Origin: Herpetosiphonaceae bacterium
GTDB lineage: Bacteria; Chloroflexota; Chloroflexia; Chloroflexales; Kallotenuaceae
Reading direction: 5' to 3'
DNA length: 63,909 nucleotides
Assembly (NCBI GenBank): GCA_036374795.1
Contig: DASUTC010000203.1
Span: forward strand, 1-63,909
Each line of letters opens with the position of its first letter. The first letter of the stretch is position 1. Under the pieces are notes generated by a model. The model was not told where the DNA came from. It worked only from the letters and a program-made list of their open reading frames with translations, and searched no databases. Positions 20,018-28,343 of this stretch are shown in pieces. Made by a program: the position numbers and the translations under genes.

Positions 20018-20740
20018 CTAGCCTTCGCTTGCGGTGATCGCACGTGCGTCTGCGGGTTTGCATGCCCTGACAAAGCCTGCTCCTGGGAACGCAGAGAAGC
20101 GTGAAGCATGCATCTCCTCCATGACCACCTGCGAGAAACCGGCGTCCGCGACCAAGCCAGCCAACGCGAGCAGGCTGCTCCCCCCGGCGTGAAAGCGCCC
20201 CGTCTGGCCCGCGCGTTCCTGCGGAGGCTTGAAATCAGCAATGACCAGGCGGCCCCCTGGTTTGAGCACCCGAGCGATTTCTGCAAGGCCCTGCTGTTTG
20301 CGGCTCGCAGGCACATGATGCATCATCAAGGTTGAGAGCACCACATCGAACGTCTGATCGGGAAAGGCGAGCTGCTCGATCACCCCGATCTGGAACTCAA
20401 TCGGCACATGATGCCGCGTCGCTTTCGCGCGGGCACGGGCAATTTGCTCTGGTCCAGGGTCAATGCCAACGACGCGGCCTGTGCTGCCCACGTGGCGCTG
20501 GACGTGCAGCGCGAGCGTTCCCGTACCACAGCCCACATCCAGCACCTGATCTCCTGGGTGCAGGCGGGCGAGGGTGGCCGTCCGCTGCCTGAGTGCCCGG
20601 CCCCTGCCCAGGAACAAGCAGGTGTCTATGACCCATTCATGCAGGTCGTAGCGCCAGCCGCCCGCGAGGCTGAGCCCGTTGGTTTCGTTGGTCGGCGCCT
20701 CGCCCGCTGGGCGATGGTGGTGACGTGCGAACCGATGCAT
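20018..20740 (-). CDS. class I SAM-dependent methyltransferase (UbiE/MenG-like)
   Basis: The 240-residue protein contains motif I VLDVGCGTGTLAL, an acidic motif II residue in VVGIDPG, motif post-I FQIGVIEQLAFPDQTFDVV and the motif III-like VLKPGGRLVIADF. The C-terminal part is helical. The gene is divergent from a TetR-family gene 235 bases away, so the regulator may control it. The substrate cannot be told from sequence; small-molecule methylation is most likely. Confidence 0.85.
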   Translation of the reverse strand: MHRFARHHHRPAGEAPTNETNGLSLAGGWRYDLHEWVIDTCLFLGRGRALRQRTATLARLHPGDQVLDVGCGTGTLALHVQRHVGSTGRVVGIDPGPEQIARARAKATRHHVPIEFQIGVIEQLAFPDQTFDVVLSTLMMHHVPASRKQQGLAEIARVLKPGGRLVIADFKPPQERAGQTGRFHAGGSSLLALAGLVADAGFSQVVMEEMHASRFSAFPGAGFVRACKPADARAITASEG

Positions 20741-20842
20741 AGCTCGTGCTCCTTTCAGAGAAACCTGCTCGCTTGTACATGGATTGACTCACGCTGCGCG
20801 TGATGCAGGCACGCACAGGTACCGCTGAGTCAGAACTATGAG

Positions 20843-20871
20843 TTGACAGGTTGCTTCGTTCGAGACATACT
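20843..20871 (+). promoter_or_regulatory. sigma70-type promoter for TetR gene
   Basis: TTGACA at 20843-20848, a 17-base spacer, then CATACT at 20866-20871. It points right, about 105 bases before the TetR start. The -10 overlaps GAGACATACTATCTC, an imperfect inverted repeat (10 of 15 positions). Confidence 0.55.
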
Positions 20872-20947
20872 ATCTCAAATGGATAATCCTGTCTTACGTC
20901 AAGTGTAGTCGGATGCGGGTCCAGAAGCAAGGATCAATCGGGAAGAA

Positions 20948-20965
20948 GTGTCCCATATGAGACAC
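20948..20965. promoter_or_regulatory. palindromic operator candidate (TetR autoregulation)
   Basis: GTGTCCCATATGAGACAC is palindromic at 16 of 18 positions, with perfect GTGTC/GACAC ends. It sits 10 bases upstream of the TetR ATG, where binding would block transcription or translation start. Size and symmetry fit a TetR dimer site. Confidence 0.6.
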
Positions 20966-20975
20966 GGAGCGCCAG

Positions 20976-21566
20976 ATGACTCAGCCGGGCAAGAACCTCC
21001 GTCTCAGACGGATGCAGAAGCTATTGCGGGAGGCCCTCATTGAGCTGATCGGGGAGCGGGGATTCGACGCGCTCACCATCGGCGAGCTGACCGAGCGGGC
21101 AATGGTGAGCCGGGCCGCGTTCTATCGCCACTATCAGGATAAATACGATCTGGTAGACCAGATCTTTGAGGAAGCCATGAGCGCCCTGCGCGCAGCGGTC
21201 GGAGATCTGGGGCGAGCACATCCCCCCGAGATCTGGGTGACGTTCTTCGAGCATATCGCTGAATACGAACGGCTCTATCGCGCGCTCCTCGGTAAGACGG
21301 GTAGCCCCTGGTTTGTGCGGAAGATGCGTGCGGCGCTGGCTGACCTGATCAACGAGCGCGGGCACCTTCCGCATGGGCCAAACGCCGCCGATCAATCCGT
21401 CCACACCTGCTCAGCTACCTTGGTCCCAGACCTCGTATCGGCACTGTTTGTGGAAACCATCATCTGGTGGCTTGAGCAGGGCAGACCTTATACGCCGAGA
21501 GAGATCGCCACACGCAGCGCCCGACTTGCCGCGGCCCTCTTCAACGAAGCGAGCACCTGGGAATGA
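20976..21566 (+). CDS. TetR/AcrR-family transcriptional regulator
   Basis: The 196-residue protein has an N-terminal TetR HTH (ALIELIGERGFDALTIGELT, then ERAMVSRAAFYRHYQDKYDL) that fits the family tightly. The C-terminal ligand domain is short and ends with VETIIWWLEQGRPYTPREIA, like the TetR_C_7/DhaS-type group. It is divergent from the methyltransferase, the most likely target together with itself. Confidence 0.92.
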   Translation: MTQPGKNLRLRRMQKLLREALIELIGERGFDALTIGELTERAMVSRAAFYRHYQDKYDLVDQIFEEAMSALRAAVGDLGRAHPPEIWVTFFEHIAEYERLYRALLGKTGSPWFVRKMRAALADLINERGHLPHGPNAADQSVHTCSATLVPDLVSALFVETIIWWLEQGRPYTPREIATRSARLAAALFNEASTWE

Positions 21567-21599
21567 CCTCAGGCGCACCAGGACGACGATTGAGCAGCG

Positions 21600-21998
21600 C
21601 GCCCAGCCGCTGGTTAAGCGTGGTCGTCATCGACGGCGGCACGATCCGCGTCCGGGTCCGGCCCTACCGACCTGATTATCCTGATCCGCGCTCATAAAGA
21701 TGCGTCCTTCCAGGTGCAGTGGAATGATCAGCCCCTCCAGCGCGAGCAAAAGATCCTGGTCAAAGGCCGCCGCAGCCGCGCGCGCTTCCAGACGATCCCG
21801 GTGGTGGAGCGGTGGCCTGCCCACGCAAACTCCTCGCCGGAAGCTCCGTGCTGGCTCGGTGTCGTGGGGGGCTTCGGCGACCACCTCGCAGCACGAAAGA
21901 ACAACCGGCAACAGGCGGAACGGGCCGTGCGGTGTTTGGCATCAAACCGGATGACCTACCTCGACATGCCCGATTCCTACCCCGCACCTGCCTGCTAA
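21600..21998 (+). pseudogene. frameshifted second copy of the 1959-2390 domain
   Basis: From about 21618 one frame reads RWLSVVVIDGGTIRVRVRPY. After about 21670 the homology continues in another frame (LIRAHKDASFQ, then VQWNDQPLQREQKILVKGR) and then diverges into an unrelated tail ending at 21998. The copy at 1959-2390 reads through in one frame. So this is a frameshifted, 3'-altered duplicate. Confidence 0.6.
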
Positions 21999-22136
21999 CG
22001 GTACAGAATCAATGCGGCCTGTTGTGTATGGCAATGCGCTTGAGCGAATTATGCAACAAAGCCGCGTGGAGCGAGATACGCCGCTCGGATGACGTGCCTT
22101 TCATCCAAGCGGCGCACCTCGCTTATGTGCTCTGGC

Positions 22137-22799
22137 CTACTGTCGTGACTCGATCAGATCTTGGACCTGCGTGATCAGCTCGTCCGATGTGAGCCTCGGA
22201 AAGGCGGTATTGGCCTCGGTTGCAGGACTTTCCGGTACGGCCATGCCCGTATGTGGCAAGGTAAAGCGCCAGGGGTAGCCATACCCCGTGACATAGGCGG
22301 GATGAGCGCCCATCTCCGGCAGGTCATAGAGGAAGAACATATACCGTCCTCCCACCTGCATCGGGCTATGCTCATACTCCGATTTCGCCCGCGCAATGTC
22401 GGCCTCGGTTGGAGTGATTGGCTGTCCACTCCCGGTCAGCATCCCTTCCGGCTGTAGGACGTTGAGCATCATTGGCGCTTGTTCTTGATCCGGGACGCCG
22501 CCTTTCAGGTAGCGCTCGACCGCAACCGTGTAGGACTGGCCCACCACAAACGTATACGGATCGGCTCGGGTGCTGTCTTCGGCACTCCGCGCCATGTTGA
22601 CCGTGGTGCCAACTGCCTGCACCTCGCCAATGATAATGATAGGGCTGTTCTCAACTCGCTCGCGCAGTGATTGCACGGTCACGTAGTCGCCTTCACGATG
22701 CACCATATCACGGGCTGCCAGCAGCGCGGACGTGCTCAGGAACGTCACGATCACCACGGCGATCAGTCCAAGCGTGTTCATAGAGATCGAGCGACGCAT
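22137..22799 (-). CDS. hypothetical membrane-anchored/secreted protein
   Basis: The 220-residue protein has an N-terminal hydrophobic segment (residues 8-28, LGLIAVVIVTFLSTSALLA), read as an uncleaved anchor or signal peptide. A beta-rich domain with IIIIGEVQAVG and VVGQSYTVAVERYLKGG resembles small extracytoplasmic proteins of unknown function that open with S.IIIxGxV, but I cannot name the family. It shares strand with a secreted metalloprotease located upstream of it (gap about 75 bases), so the two may be cotranscribed. Confidence 0.7.
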   Translation of the reverse strand: MRRSISMNTLGLIAVVIVTFLSTSALLAARDMVHREGDYVTVQSLRERVENSPIIIIGEVQAVGTTVNMARSAEDSTRADPYTFVVGQSYTVAVERYLKGGVPDQEQAPMMLNVLQPEGMLTGSGQPITPTEADIARAKSEYEHSPMQVGGRYMFFLYDLPEMGAHPAYVTGYGYPWRFTLPHTGMAVPESPATEANTAFPRLTSDELITQVQDLIESRQ

Positions 22800-22873
22800 A
22801 CACTATACTCCTCTGATAAAAGCCTACGATGTGAGTCAGGGGGAACGTTCACGGTGATCATGCGATGTGTCCG

Positions 22874-23425
22874 CTAGTACTTCGCATTGATCCCATCGAT
22901 ATCATCCTGCTGCGGCGTGTATATGAGGTCGCGATTGCGTCCCGTCCGCATTAACGCCTGCGCAACATTACTATCCGCAAGCCCTAGGCAATGCCCGAGC
23001 TCGTGTCCAGCGGTGCTGCGACGCTGATTTGCCGTCGTGGAATATCCAGCGTAGGTGTTGCCGAAGCTTAAGCATTTGGAAGCCAGGCTGGTTGCGGCGG
23101 AGTAGGTTGTTCCGTTCTTGCCAAAGAGATTATCCGCAGCACTATAGGTGTTAAACTCCGTGGCTGCCGTTGCATCATAGGAGAAGGCCACGATGGTTGG
23201 TGTGTTATACCAATCATTCGTTGCGCTTTGGAACGCTGTTTTCCAGGCTTGCTGGGTTGTGGACAGGTTTGCTCCAGCTAAGTTCGCGCCCCATTTGTAC
23301 TTGACCGGGAAACTCAACCAATACCAGGATTTCAGGACGTAGGCCTGAGCGGACGGAGCGGCCCCAGCGGCAAGGCTAACGCCCAGCAGAACAGCAACCA
23401 GGAACCGATACGTTTGACGATACAT
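22874..23425 (-). CDS. secreted matrixin-like zinc metalloprotease
   Basis: The 183-residue protein has a Sec signal peptide (FLVAVLLGVSLAAGAAPSAQA). A compact metzincin-type site reads AGHELGHCLGLADS: HExxH with a third ligand His replaced by Asp in the extended HExxHxxGxxD form. A likely Met-turn follows in AQALMRTGR. It ends at GINAKY, resembling the last helix of matrixin-type domains. It is probably a small secreted protease with the subtilase as a functional companion. The Asp as third ligand is known in some metzincins. Confidence 0.82.
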   Translation of the reverse strand: MYRQTYRFLVAVLLGVSLAAGAAPSAQAYVLKSWYWLSFPVKYKWGANLAGANLSTTQQAWKTAFQSATNDWYNTPTIVAFSYDATAATEFNTYSAADNLFGKNGTTYSAATSLASKCLSFGNTYAGYSTTANQRRSTAGHELGHCLGLADSNVAQALMRTGRNRDLIYTPQQDDIDGINAKY

Positions 23426-23883
23426 GAGAGCCTCACATTCTAACGCATGTGTTGATCCACAAGGGAACGATCACCGAGATCATGGTCCGAACCGACGATT
23501 ATGAATACCGTTCGAGGGGAATGTGTCCTTCGCCTGCTGCTCCTTTCCTCGTGCATACGCATTGTGTTCAGCGCTGACGTATTACACCATGCCAGTCCCA
23601 GGTCGTGGTATCAGTTTGTGATAGCAGAGTGATACTGTTCAGTGATACTGCTCAGTGATATCCGTGGCGATCGCCACCGACCAGGCTGCGCGGACGACAA
23701 TCGCGCCGGTCCGGGATGGAGCCAGAACCACCTTGCCCGGCGCACCTGGTACGGCAGGTGCGTTGGTGTGGCGCCGAATGGTGCTAGACTCCGGACTGTG
23801 CGCTGCCGTGCGTACAGAGCAGCGCATGCCCCCCAATGCGTTGCGGTCCATGCTTGTTGGGTTATCGCTTGGGGAGCTGTGCC
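23426..23883. promoter_or_regulatory. intergenic with three tandem 13-bp repeats
   Basis: AGTGATACTG begins at 23628 and 23641, and AGTGATATC at 23654, giving an exact 13-bp period. They lie about 230 bases before the start of the second STAND gene. This could be a helical-phase-shifted operator array or simple tandem duplication. The remainder of the 458 bases shows no gene. Confidence 0.45.
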
Positions 23884-26400
23884 ATGACCGATCGAGATGA
23901 GGAAGCGTGGTCGCTCGGATCGTGGGTGCGCCGACGGCGGAAAGCGCTCGATATGACGCAGGCCGCACTCGCCGACCGCGTGGGCTGCGCGGTCGTCACC
24001 ATTCGCAAAATTGAACAGGACGCCATGCGCCCATCGCGCGTCATGGCGGAACGGCTGGCCCGCTGTTTAGCCCTTCCGCCGGACGAGCAGGCGGTGTTTC
24101 TTCAGGTGGCGTGTGGCGAGCGCAGTGTGCGGCGCTTACCGCTCCCGCTCGCCAGCGCGGACCTTCCCCGGCCCGTGGCCTCCGAACCGTCGCAGCGCTG
24201 GCCCGCTGCTCCGGGTCCTCTTCCACGCCCCGCACCATTGCCATCCGGTTCGCGCATGCCGCTGAGCCGCAATCCCCTGTTCGTGGGTCGAGAGTCGGAT
24301 CTCCGCCAGCTCGCGGCTGTGCTCCACGCAGGCGATACCGGTGCCACGGGGCACCTAGAGATTGCTGCTGCAACGGGCCTGGGCGGCATCGGCAAGACGC
24401 AGCTCGCCTGTGAGTTTGTCCATCGCTACGGGCACGCCTTTGCAGGCGGTGTGTTCTGGCTGAGCTTCGCCGATCCGGCTGCCATCCCTGCGGAAGTGGC
24501 GGCCTGTGGTGGGGGTGACGGTATGGATCTCAGCCCGGAGTTTGACACGTTGCCGCTCGATACGCAGGTGCAGCGGGTGCTCGCGGCCTGGAAACAGCCA
24601 CTCCCGCGCCTGCTGGTCTTCGATACCTGCGAGGACGAAGCGCTGCTCCTTCAGTGGCGGCCCACGCATGGCGGCTGTCGGGTGCTCATCACCAGCCGCC
24701 GCCATCACTGGGACGCCGCGCTCGGCGTGCAGACCTGCCCGCTCGATGTGCTGCCGCGCGCCGAAAGTCTTATGCTGCTCCGCCAGTTCCGCCCTGATCT
24801 GGCGGCGGACGATGCCGACCTGGAGCGGATTGGCGCGGCACTGGGCGATCTGCCATTGGCGCTGCATCTGGCGGGCAGCTTTCTGGCGAAATACCGCCAT
24901 GCGATCACGCCGGCCCACTATCTCGAGCGGCTCCAGGGTCCGACGCTGCTCGACGATCGCTCCCTCCAGGCAGCAGGCGTCTCGCCAACGCTGCATGTGC
25001 AGCATGTGGCGCGGACCTTCGCGCAGAGCTACGAACGCCTCGATCCTGCCGATCCGACCGATGCGCTGGCGCGCACGCTCCTGGCGCACGCCGCCTGCTT
25101 CGCGCCGGGTGAGCCGGTGCCGCGCTCCTTACTGCTCCAAACGCTTGATCGGTTCGGTGATGACCCCGATCGCAGGTTCCTGGCCGAAGACGCCCTCACG
25201 CGCCTCGTCGACCTCGGGCTGCTGGACATCACGGCGGAGGGCGCGCTGCGTCTGCACCGCCTGGTGGCAACCTTTGCTCATGCGCTGCTGGTCGATGCCA
25301 CCGCCCGGGCGGCGGTAGAAGCCACGATGCTGCGCGTGATTGACGAGCTCAACGCGAGTCAGAATCCCCGGTCTGTGCTGGCGGTCCAGCCCCATCTGCG
25401 CTGGATGGCCGGGGCAGCCCAGCCGCGTGCGGATGCCCGTTCTGCGGCGTTAGGCAATGCGCTGGGCTATCATCTCTGGCAGCTCGGAGTCTATCCTGAA
25501 GCCCAGGGCTACCTGGAGCAGGCGTTGGCGATCCGCCAGCGCCTCCTAGGGCCGGATCATCCCGATACGGCTATGAGTCTCCATAACCTGGGCAATGTGG
25601 TCAAGGAACGAGGACACTATACCGAGGCGCAGGGCTACCTGGAGCAGGCGTTGGCGATCCGCCAGCGCCTCCTAGGGCCGGATCATCCCCAGACCACCCA
25701 AAGCCTTAATAACCTGGCTGTGGTGTTCTATCATCAAGGACAGTACAGCGAGGCGCAGGGCTACCTGGAGCAGGCGTTGGCGATCCGCCAGCGCTGCCTG
25801 GGGCCGGATCATCCCCAGACCGCGCGGAGCTTCAACAACCTGGGCGTCTTGCTGCGGGCACAAGGACAGTACGCGGAGGCGCAACGTTGCCACGCGCAGG
25901 CGCTGGCGATCCGGCAGCGCGTACTTGGTACGAACCATCCTGAGACGGCCTACAGCTTCAACAACCTGGGCGACGTGTTGCAGGCCCAGGGGCAGTATGC
26001 CGAGGCGCAGCAGTATTATGCGCAAGCGCTGGTCATTCGCGAGCACCTGCTCGGTACCAACCATCCTGAAACCGCGCGGAGCTTCCATAGCCTGGGCGAG
26101 GTGCTCCGCGATCAGGGGCAGTACCGCGCGGCGCAAGGTTCCTTGGAACAGGCGTTGGCGATCCGGCAGCGCGTGCTCGGGGCGGATCATCCCGACACGG
26201 CCAGAAGCCTGCGAAGCTTAGGTGAGTTGCTGTACGCACACGGGGAGACAACGCTGGCGCACCAGTATCTTGAGCAAGCCGTCGCCATCTTTGCGCACCG
26301 GCTCGGCCCCCATCACCCCGACACCGAGCAGACTCGCCGCGCGCTCGTGGCCCTCGTTGCCGGGCATGTAATCGCTGATTCAGGATGTGACCAGTGGTAG
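23884..26400 (+). CDS. XRE HTH - NB-ARC - TPR STAND protein (copy 2)
   Basis: The start at 23884 (MTDRDEEAWSLGSWV) has GGGGAGCTG upstream. Domain order equals copy 1 at 6227: HTH (VRRRRKALDMTQAALADRVG, then VTIRKIE), NB-ARC with GLGGIGKTQLA, LLVFDTCEDE and LGDLPLALHLAGSF, and about ten TPRs of 42 residues (EQALAIRQRLLGPDHPDTA). The two proteins are alike along their whole length but use different repeat counts and a different linker, so the duplication is old. Regulatory targets are unknown; no effector domain is fused apart from the HTH. Confidence 0.92.
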   Translation: MTDRDEEAWSLGSWVRRRRKALDMTQAALADRVGCAVVTIRKIEQDAMRPSRVMAERLARCLALPPDEQAVFLQVACGERSVRRLPLPLASADLPRPVASEPSQRWPAAPGPLPRPAPLPSGSRMPLSRNPLFVGRESDLRQLAAVLHAGDTGATGHLEIAAATGLGGIGKTQLACEFVHRYGHAFAGGVFWLSFADPAAIPAEVAACGGGDGMDLSPEFDTLPLDTQVQRVLAAWKQPLPRLLVFDTCEDEALLLQWRPTHGGCRVLITSRRHHWDAALGVQTCPLDVLPRAESLMLLRQFRPDLAADDADLERIGAALGDLPLALHLAGSFLAKYRHAITPAHYLERLQGPTLLDDRSLQAAGVSPTLHVQHVARTFAQSYERLDPADPTDALARTLLAHAACFAPGEPVPRSLLLQTLDRFGDDPDRRFLAEDALTRLVDLGLLDITAEGALRLHRLVATFAHALLVDATARAAVEATMLRVIDELNASQNPRSVLAVQPHLRWMAGAAQPRADARSAALGNALGYHLWQLGVYPEAQGYLEQALAIRQRLLGPDHPDTAMSLHNLGNVVKERGHYTEAQGYLEQALAIRQRLLGPDHPQTTQSLNNLAVVFYHQGQYSEAQGYLEQALAIRQRCLGPDHPQTARSFNNLGVLLRAQGQYAEAQRCHAQALAIRQRVLGTNHPETAYSFNNLGDVLQAQGQYAEAQQYYAQALVIREHLLGTNHPETARSFHSLGEVLRDQGQYRAAQGSLEQALAIRQRVLGADHPDTARSLRSLGELLYAHGETTLAHQYLEQAVAIFAHRLGPHHPDTEQTRRALVALVAGHVIADSGCDQW

Positions 26401-26435
26401 CGCGAGCCAGTCGTTTGCGGTGCGTGGTAGCCTGC

Positions 26436-26453
26436 TGCGCCTATTCAGGCGCA
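26436..26453. terminator. hairpin between convergent genes
   Basis: TGCGCC, TATTCA, GGCGCA: perfect 6-bp GC stem, located in the 65-base gap between the convergent STAND and ABC exporter genes. There is no long T-run, so strength is uncertain. It is probably a shared bidirectional terminator. Confidence 0.45.
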
Positions 26454-26465
26454 AGGCCAGGCGCT

Positions 26466-28313
26466 TTAGCCCTGGGTAGACGACTGATCCTTTTCCGCAC
26501 GCCACAGCTCGCGCAGCTCCATGCTCGTGGCAAGCAGGTCATCGAGACGCCCCTGCGCCTCGATGTGACCATCTTTGAGGACGATAATCCAATCAGCTCG
26601 TTGTAATGCGGCGCGGCGATGCGACACGGCGATGACCGTGATGTGATCGGCTGTTGCCGCCAATCGTTCCCACAGGCGCCGCTCGGTTTCAACATCGAGC
26701 GCGCTCGAAAGGTCATCGAAGATCAGCAACTCCGGCTCTCGAACAAACATCCGCGCGGCTGCGGCACGCTGCATCTGCCCGCCGCTCAGCCGTACGCCGC
26801 GCGGCCCAACCACCGTTTCCAACCCGCGTTCCAGCTTCGGCACATCACGGTCGAGCACCGCTTTGTGGAGCGCCGCCTGGAGCCGCTCGCCGTCGCTCGT
26901 GGTCCGATCATGCAGCCCCATCAACACGTTGTCGCGCAGGGTTTCGCTGAACAGCCGTGGAACCTGCGGTGTGTAGGCAACCTGGGGCGGGGTCATAAAC
27001 GCTGCCAGGTCGTCGACTCGTCGGTCGTTCCACCAGACAGTGCCAGCCTGCAGCGGCAACAATCCGAGGAGTGCGCGCAGCAGGGTGCTTTTGCCGCTGC
27101 CGATCCGCCCGGTGATCACTATAAACTGCCCGCGCGTGACGTGGAGAGTGCCCCCCTCGACACCACGATCGCTGCCGGGGTAGCGATAGGTCAGCCCCGT
27201 GACCGTGAGCGTCCGGAGCGGCTCCTGAGCAGGCGTGGCGGTCGCGGGGATGGCCGGGAGCCTACCACGCATCCGCACATCGCTGTCGTGCTGCGTCAGC
27301 AGCCTGGCCGGGGCGCCTTGCAACAGCTCGACGGCGCGCCGCAATGACACGCCGACCTGCTGGTATTTCGTCACGTAGCCACCGACCATCCCCATGACGA
27401 ACGCCATCCAGCCGAGATACGAGGCGAACAGCGCAAAATCACCAACGGTGAGTCGGCCCTCCTGCAACGACTGTGCGGCCAGGATCAGCAACACGCCGAT
27501 AGCGATGTTCGTCGCCCCAAACGAAAATGCGTTGATCAGGTTGGTCAGCAGGTGATCGCGCAATGCCGCAGTCCGCCGGAGTTCGTTGACACGTTGCAGA
27601 TGCGCCACTACGTGCGTTTCCGCCCCGGCAACCTTAACCGCCTGCACCGCGCCGAACACCTCGCCGAGCAGCCCGGTCACGCGCCCGATCGACTCCTGAT
27701 TTGCCTTCCGGTAGCGCCGGATGCGGTTGTTCAGCCCGTTGACCACGGCCAGGATGACGACCAGCGGCAGAAAGCCAAGCACCGTGATGCGGAGATCGAT
27801 CCGCGCCAGGGTGACAAACGCGATCCCAAACGTCACCACCTGCCCGACCGGGTCTGCCGTCCAGGTCATAAACACACTGATATGCATCATGTCATCGCGG
27901 AGCCGGCTGACCGCCTCACCCGGTGATGAGTCCGGCGGCAATGCATTTGCGCCGGGCCGCGCCAGCATGCTTCGGAGCAGGTTGTGCCGCATCAGTGTCT
28001 CGGCCACCAGCATGATCGCTTTTTCACCAAACGGGTAGGCGAGCGTCGTGACCGAACGGGCGATCGCGACCCCGATCAGCACTGCCGCCAGCGCCCAGAT
28101 CGTCGCGTGGGCGTCATCGGTGAGCGGCATTTGGCTCGAAAGCTGGTCGAAGATCTGCCGGATGAACATCCCCGGTACCAGCGGCCACAGATAGAAGCTG
28201 ATGATGCCCAGCGCGCTGAGGATGTAGAGCCCCGGTCGAAATGCGATCAAGCGCACGACCTGGAACCAGGCCGATGGCAGGGTGTCTGGCTGCGCGATCT
28301 CACGCCTATTCAT
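26466..28313 (-). CDS. heterodimeric ABC exporter, half with degenerate Walker B
   Basis: The 615-residue half-transporter has a six-helix type IV (ABC_membrane) domain to about residue 330. In the NBD, Walker A is GRIGSGKS and the signature is a canonical LSGGQMQR. Walker B reads [12 protein letters not shown], with Asp where the catalytic Glu belongs, and the switch His is in AVSHRRA. It lies 30 bases downstream of its partner. In heterodimeric exporters such as TM287/288 or BmrCD one NBD normally has this Asp substitution, creating a non-hydrolysing site. The substrate is unknown: lipid, peptide or drug. Confidence 0.93.
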   Translation of the reverse strand: MNRREIAQPDTLPSAWFQVVRLIAFRPGLYILSALGIISFYLWPLVPGMFIRQIFDQLSSQMPLTDDAHATIWALAAVLIGVAIARSVTTLAYPFGEKAIMLVAETLMRHNLLRSMLARPGANALPPDSSPGEAVSRLRDDMMHISVFMTWTADPVGQVVTFGIAFVTLARIDLRITVLGFLPLVVILAVVNGLNNRIRRYRKANQESIGRVTGLLGEVFGAVQAVKVAGAETHVVAHLQRVNELRRTAALRDHLLTNLINAFSFGATNIAIGVLLILAAQSLQEGRLTVGDFALFASYLGWMAFVMGMVGGYVTKYQQVGVSLRRAVELLQGAPARLLTQHDSDVRMRGRLPAIPATATPAQEPLRTLTVTGLTYRYPGSDRGVEGGTLHVTRGQFIVITGRIGSGKSTLLRALLGLLPLQAGTVWWNDRRVDDLAAFMTPPQVAYTPQVPRLFSETLRDNVLMGLHDRTTSDGERLQAALHKAVLDRDVPKLERGLETVVGPRGVRLSGGQMQRAAAARMFVREPELLIFDDLSSALDVETERRLWERLAATADHITVIAVSHRRAALQRADWIIVLKDGHIEAQGRLDDLLATSMELRELWRAEKDQSSTQG

Positions 28314-28343
28314 GCATTGATCCTTCTGCTCACGCGCGGCGCG

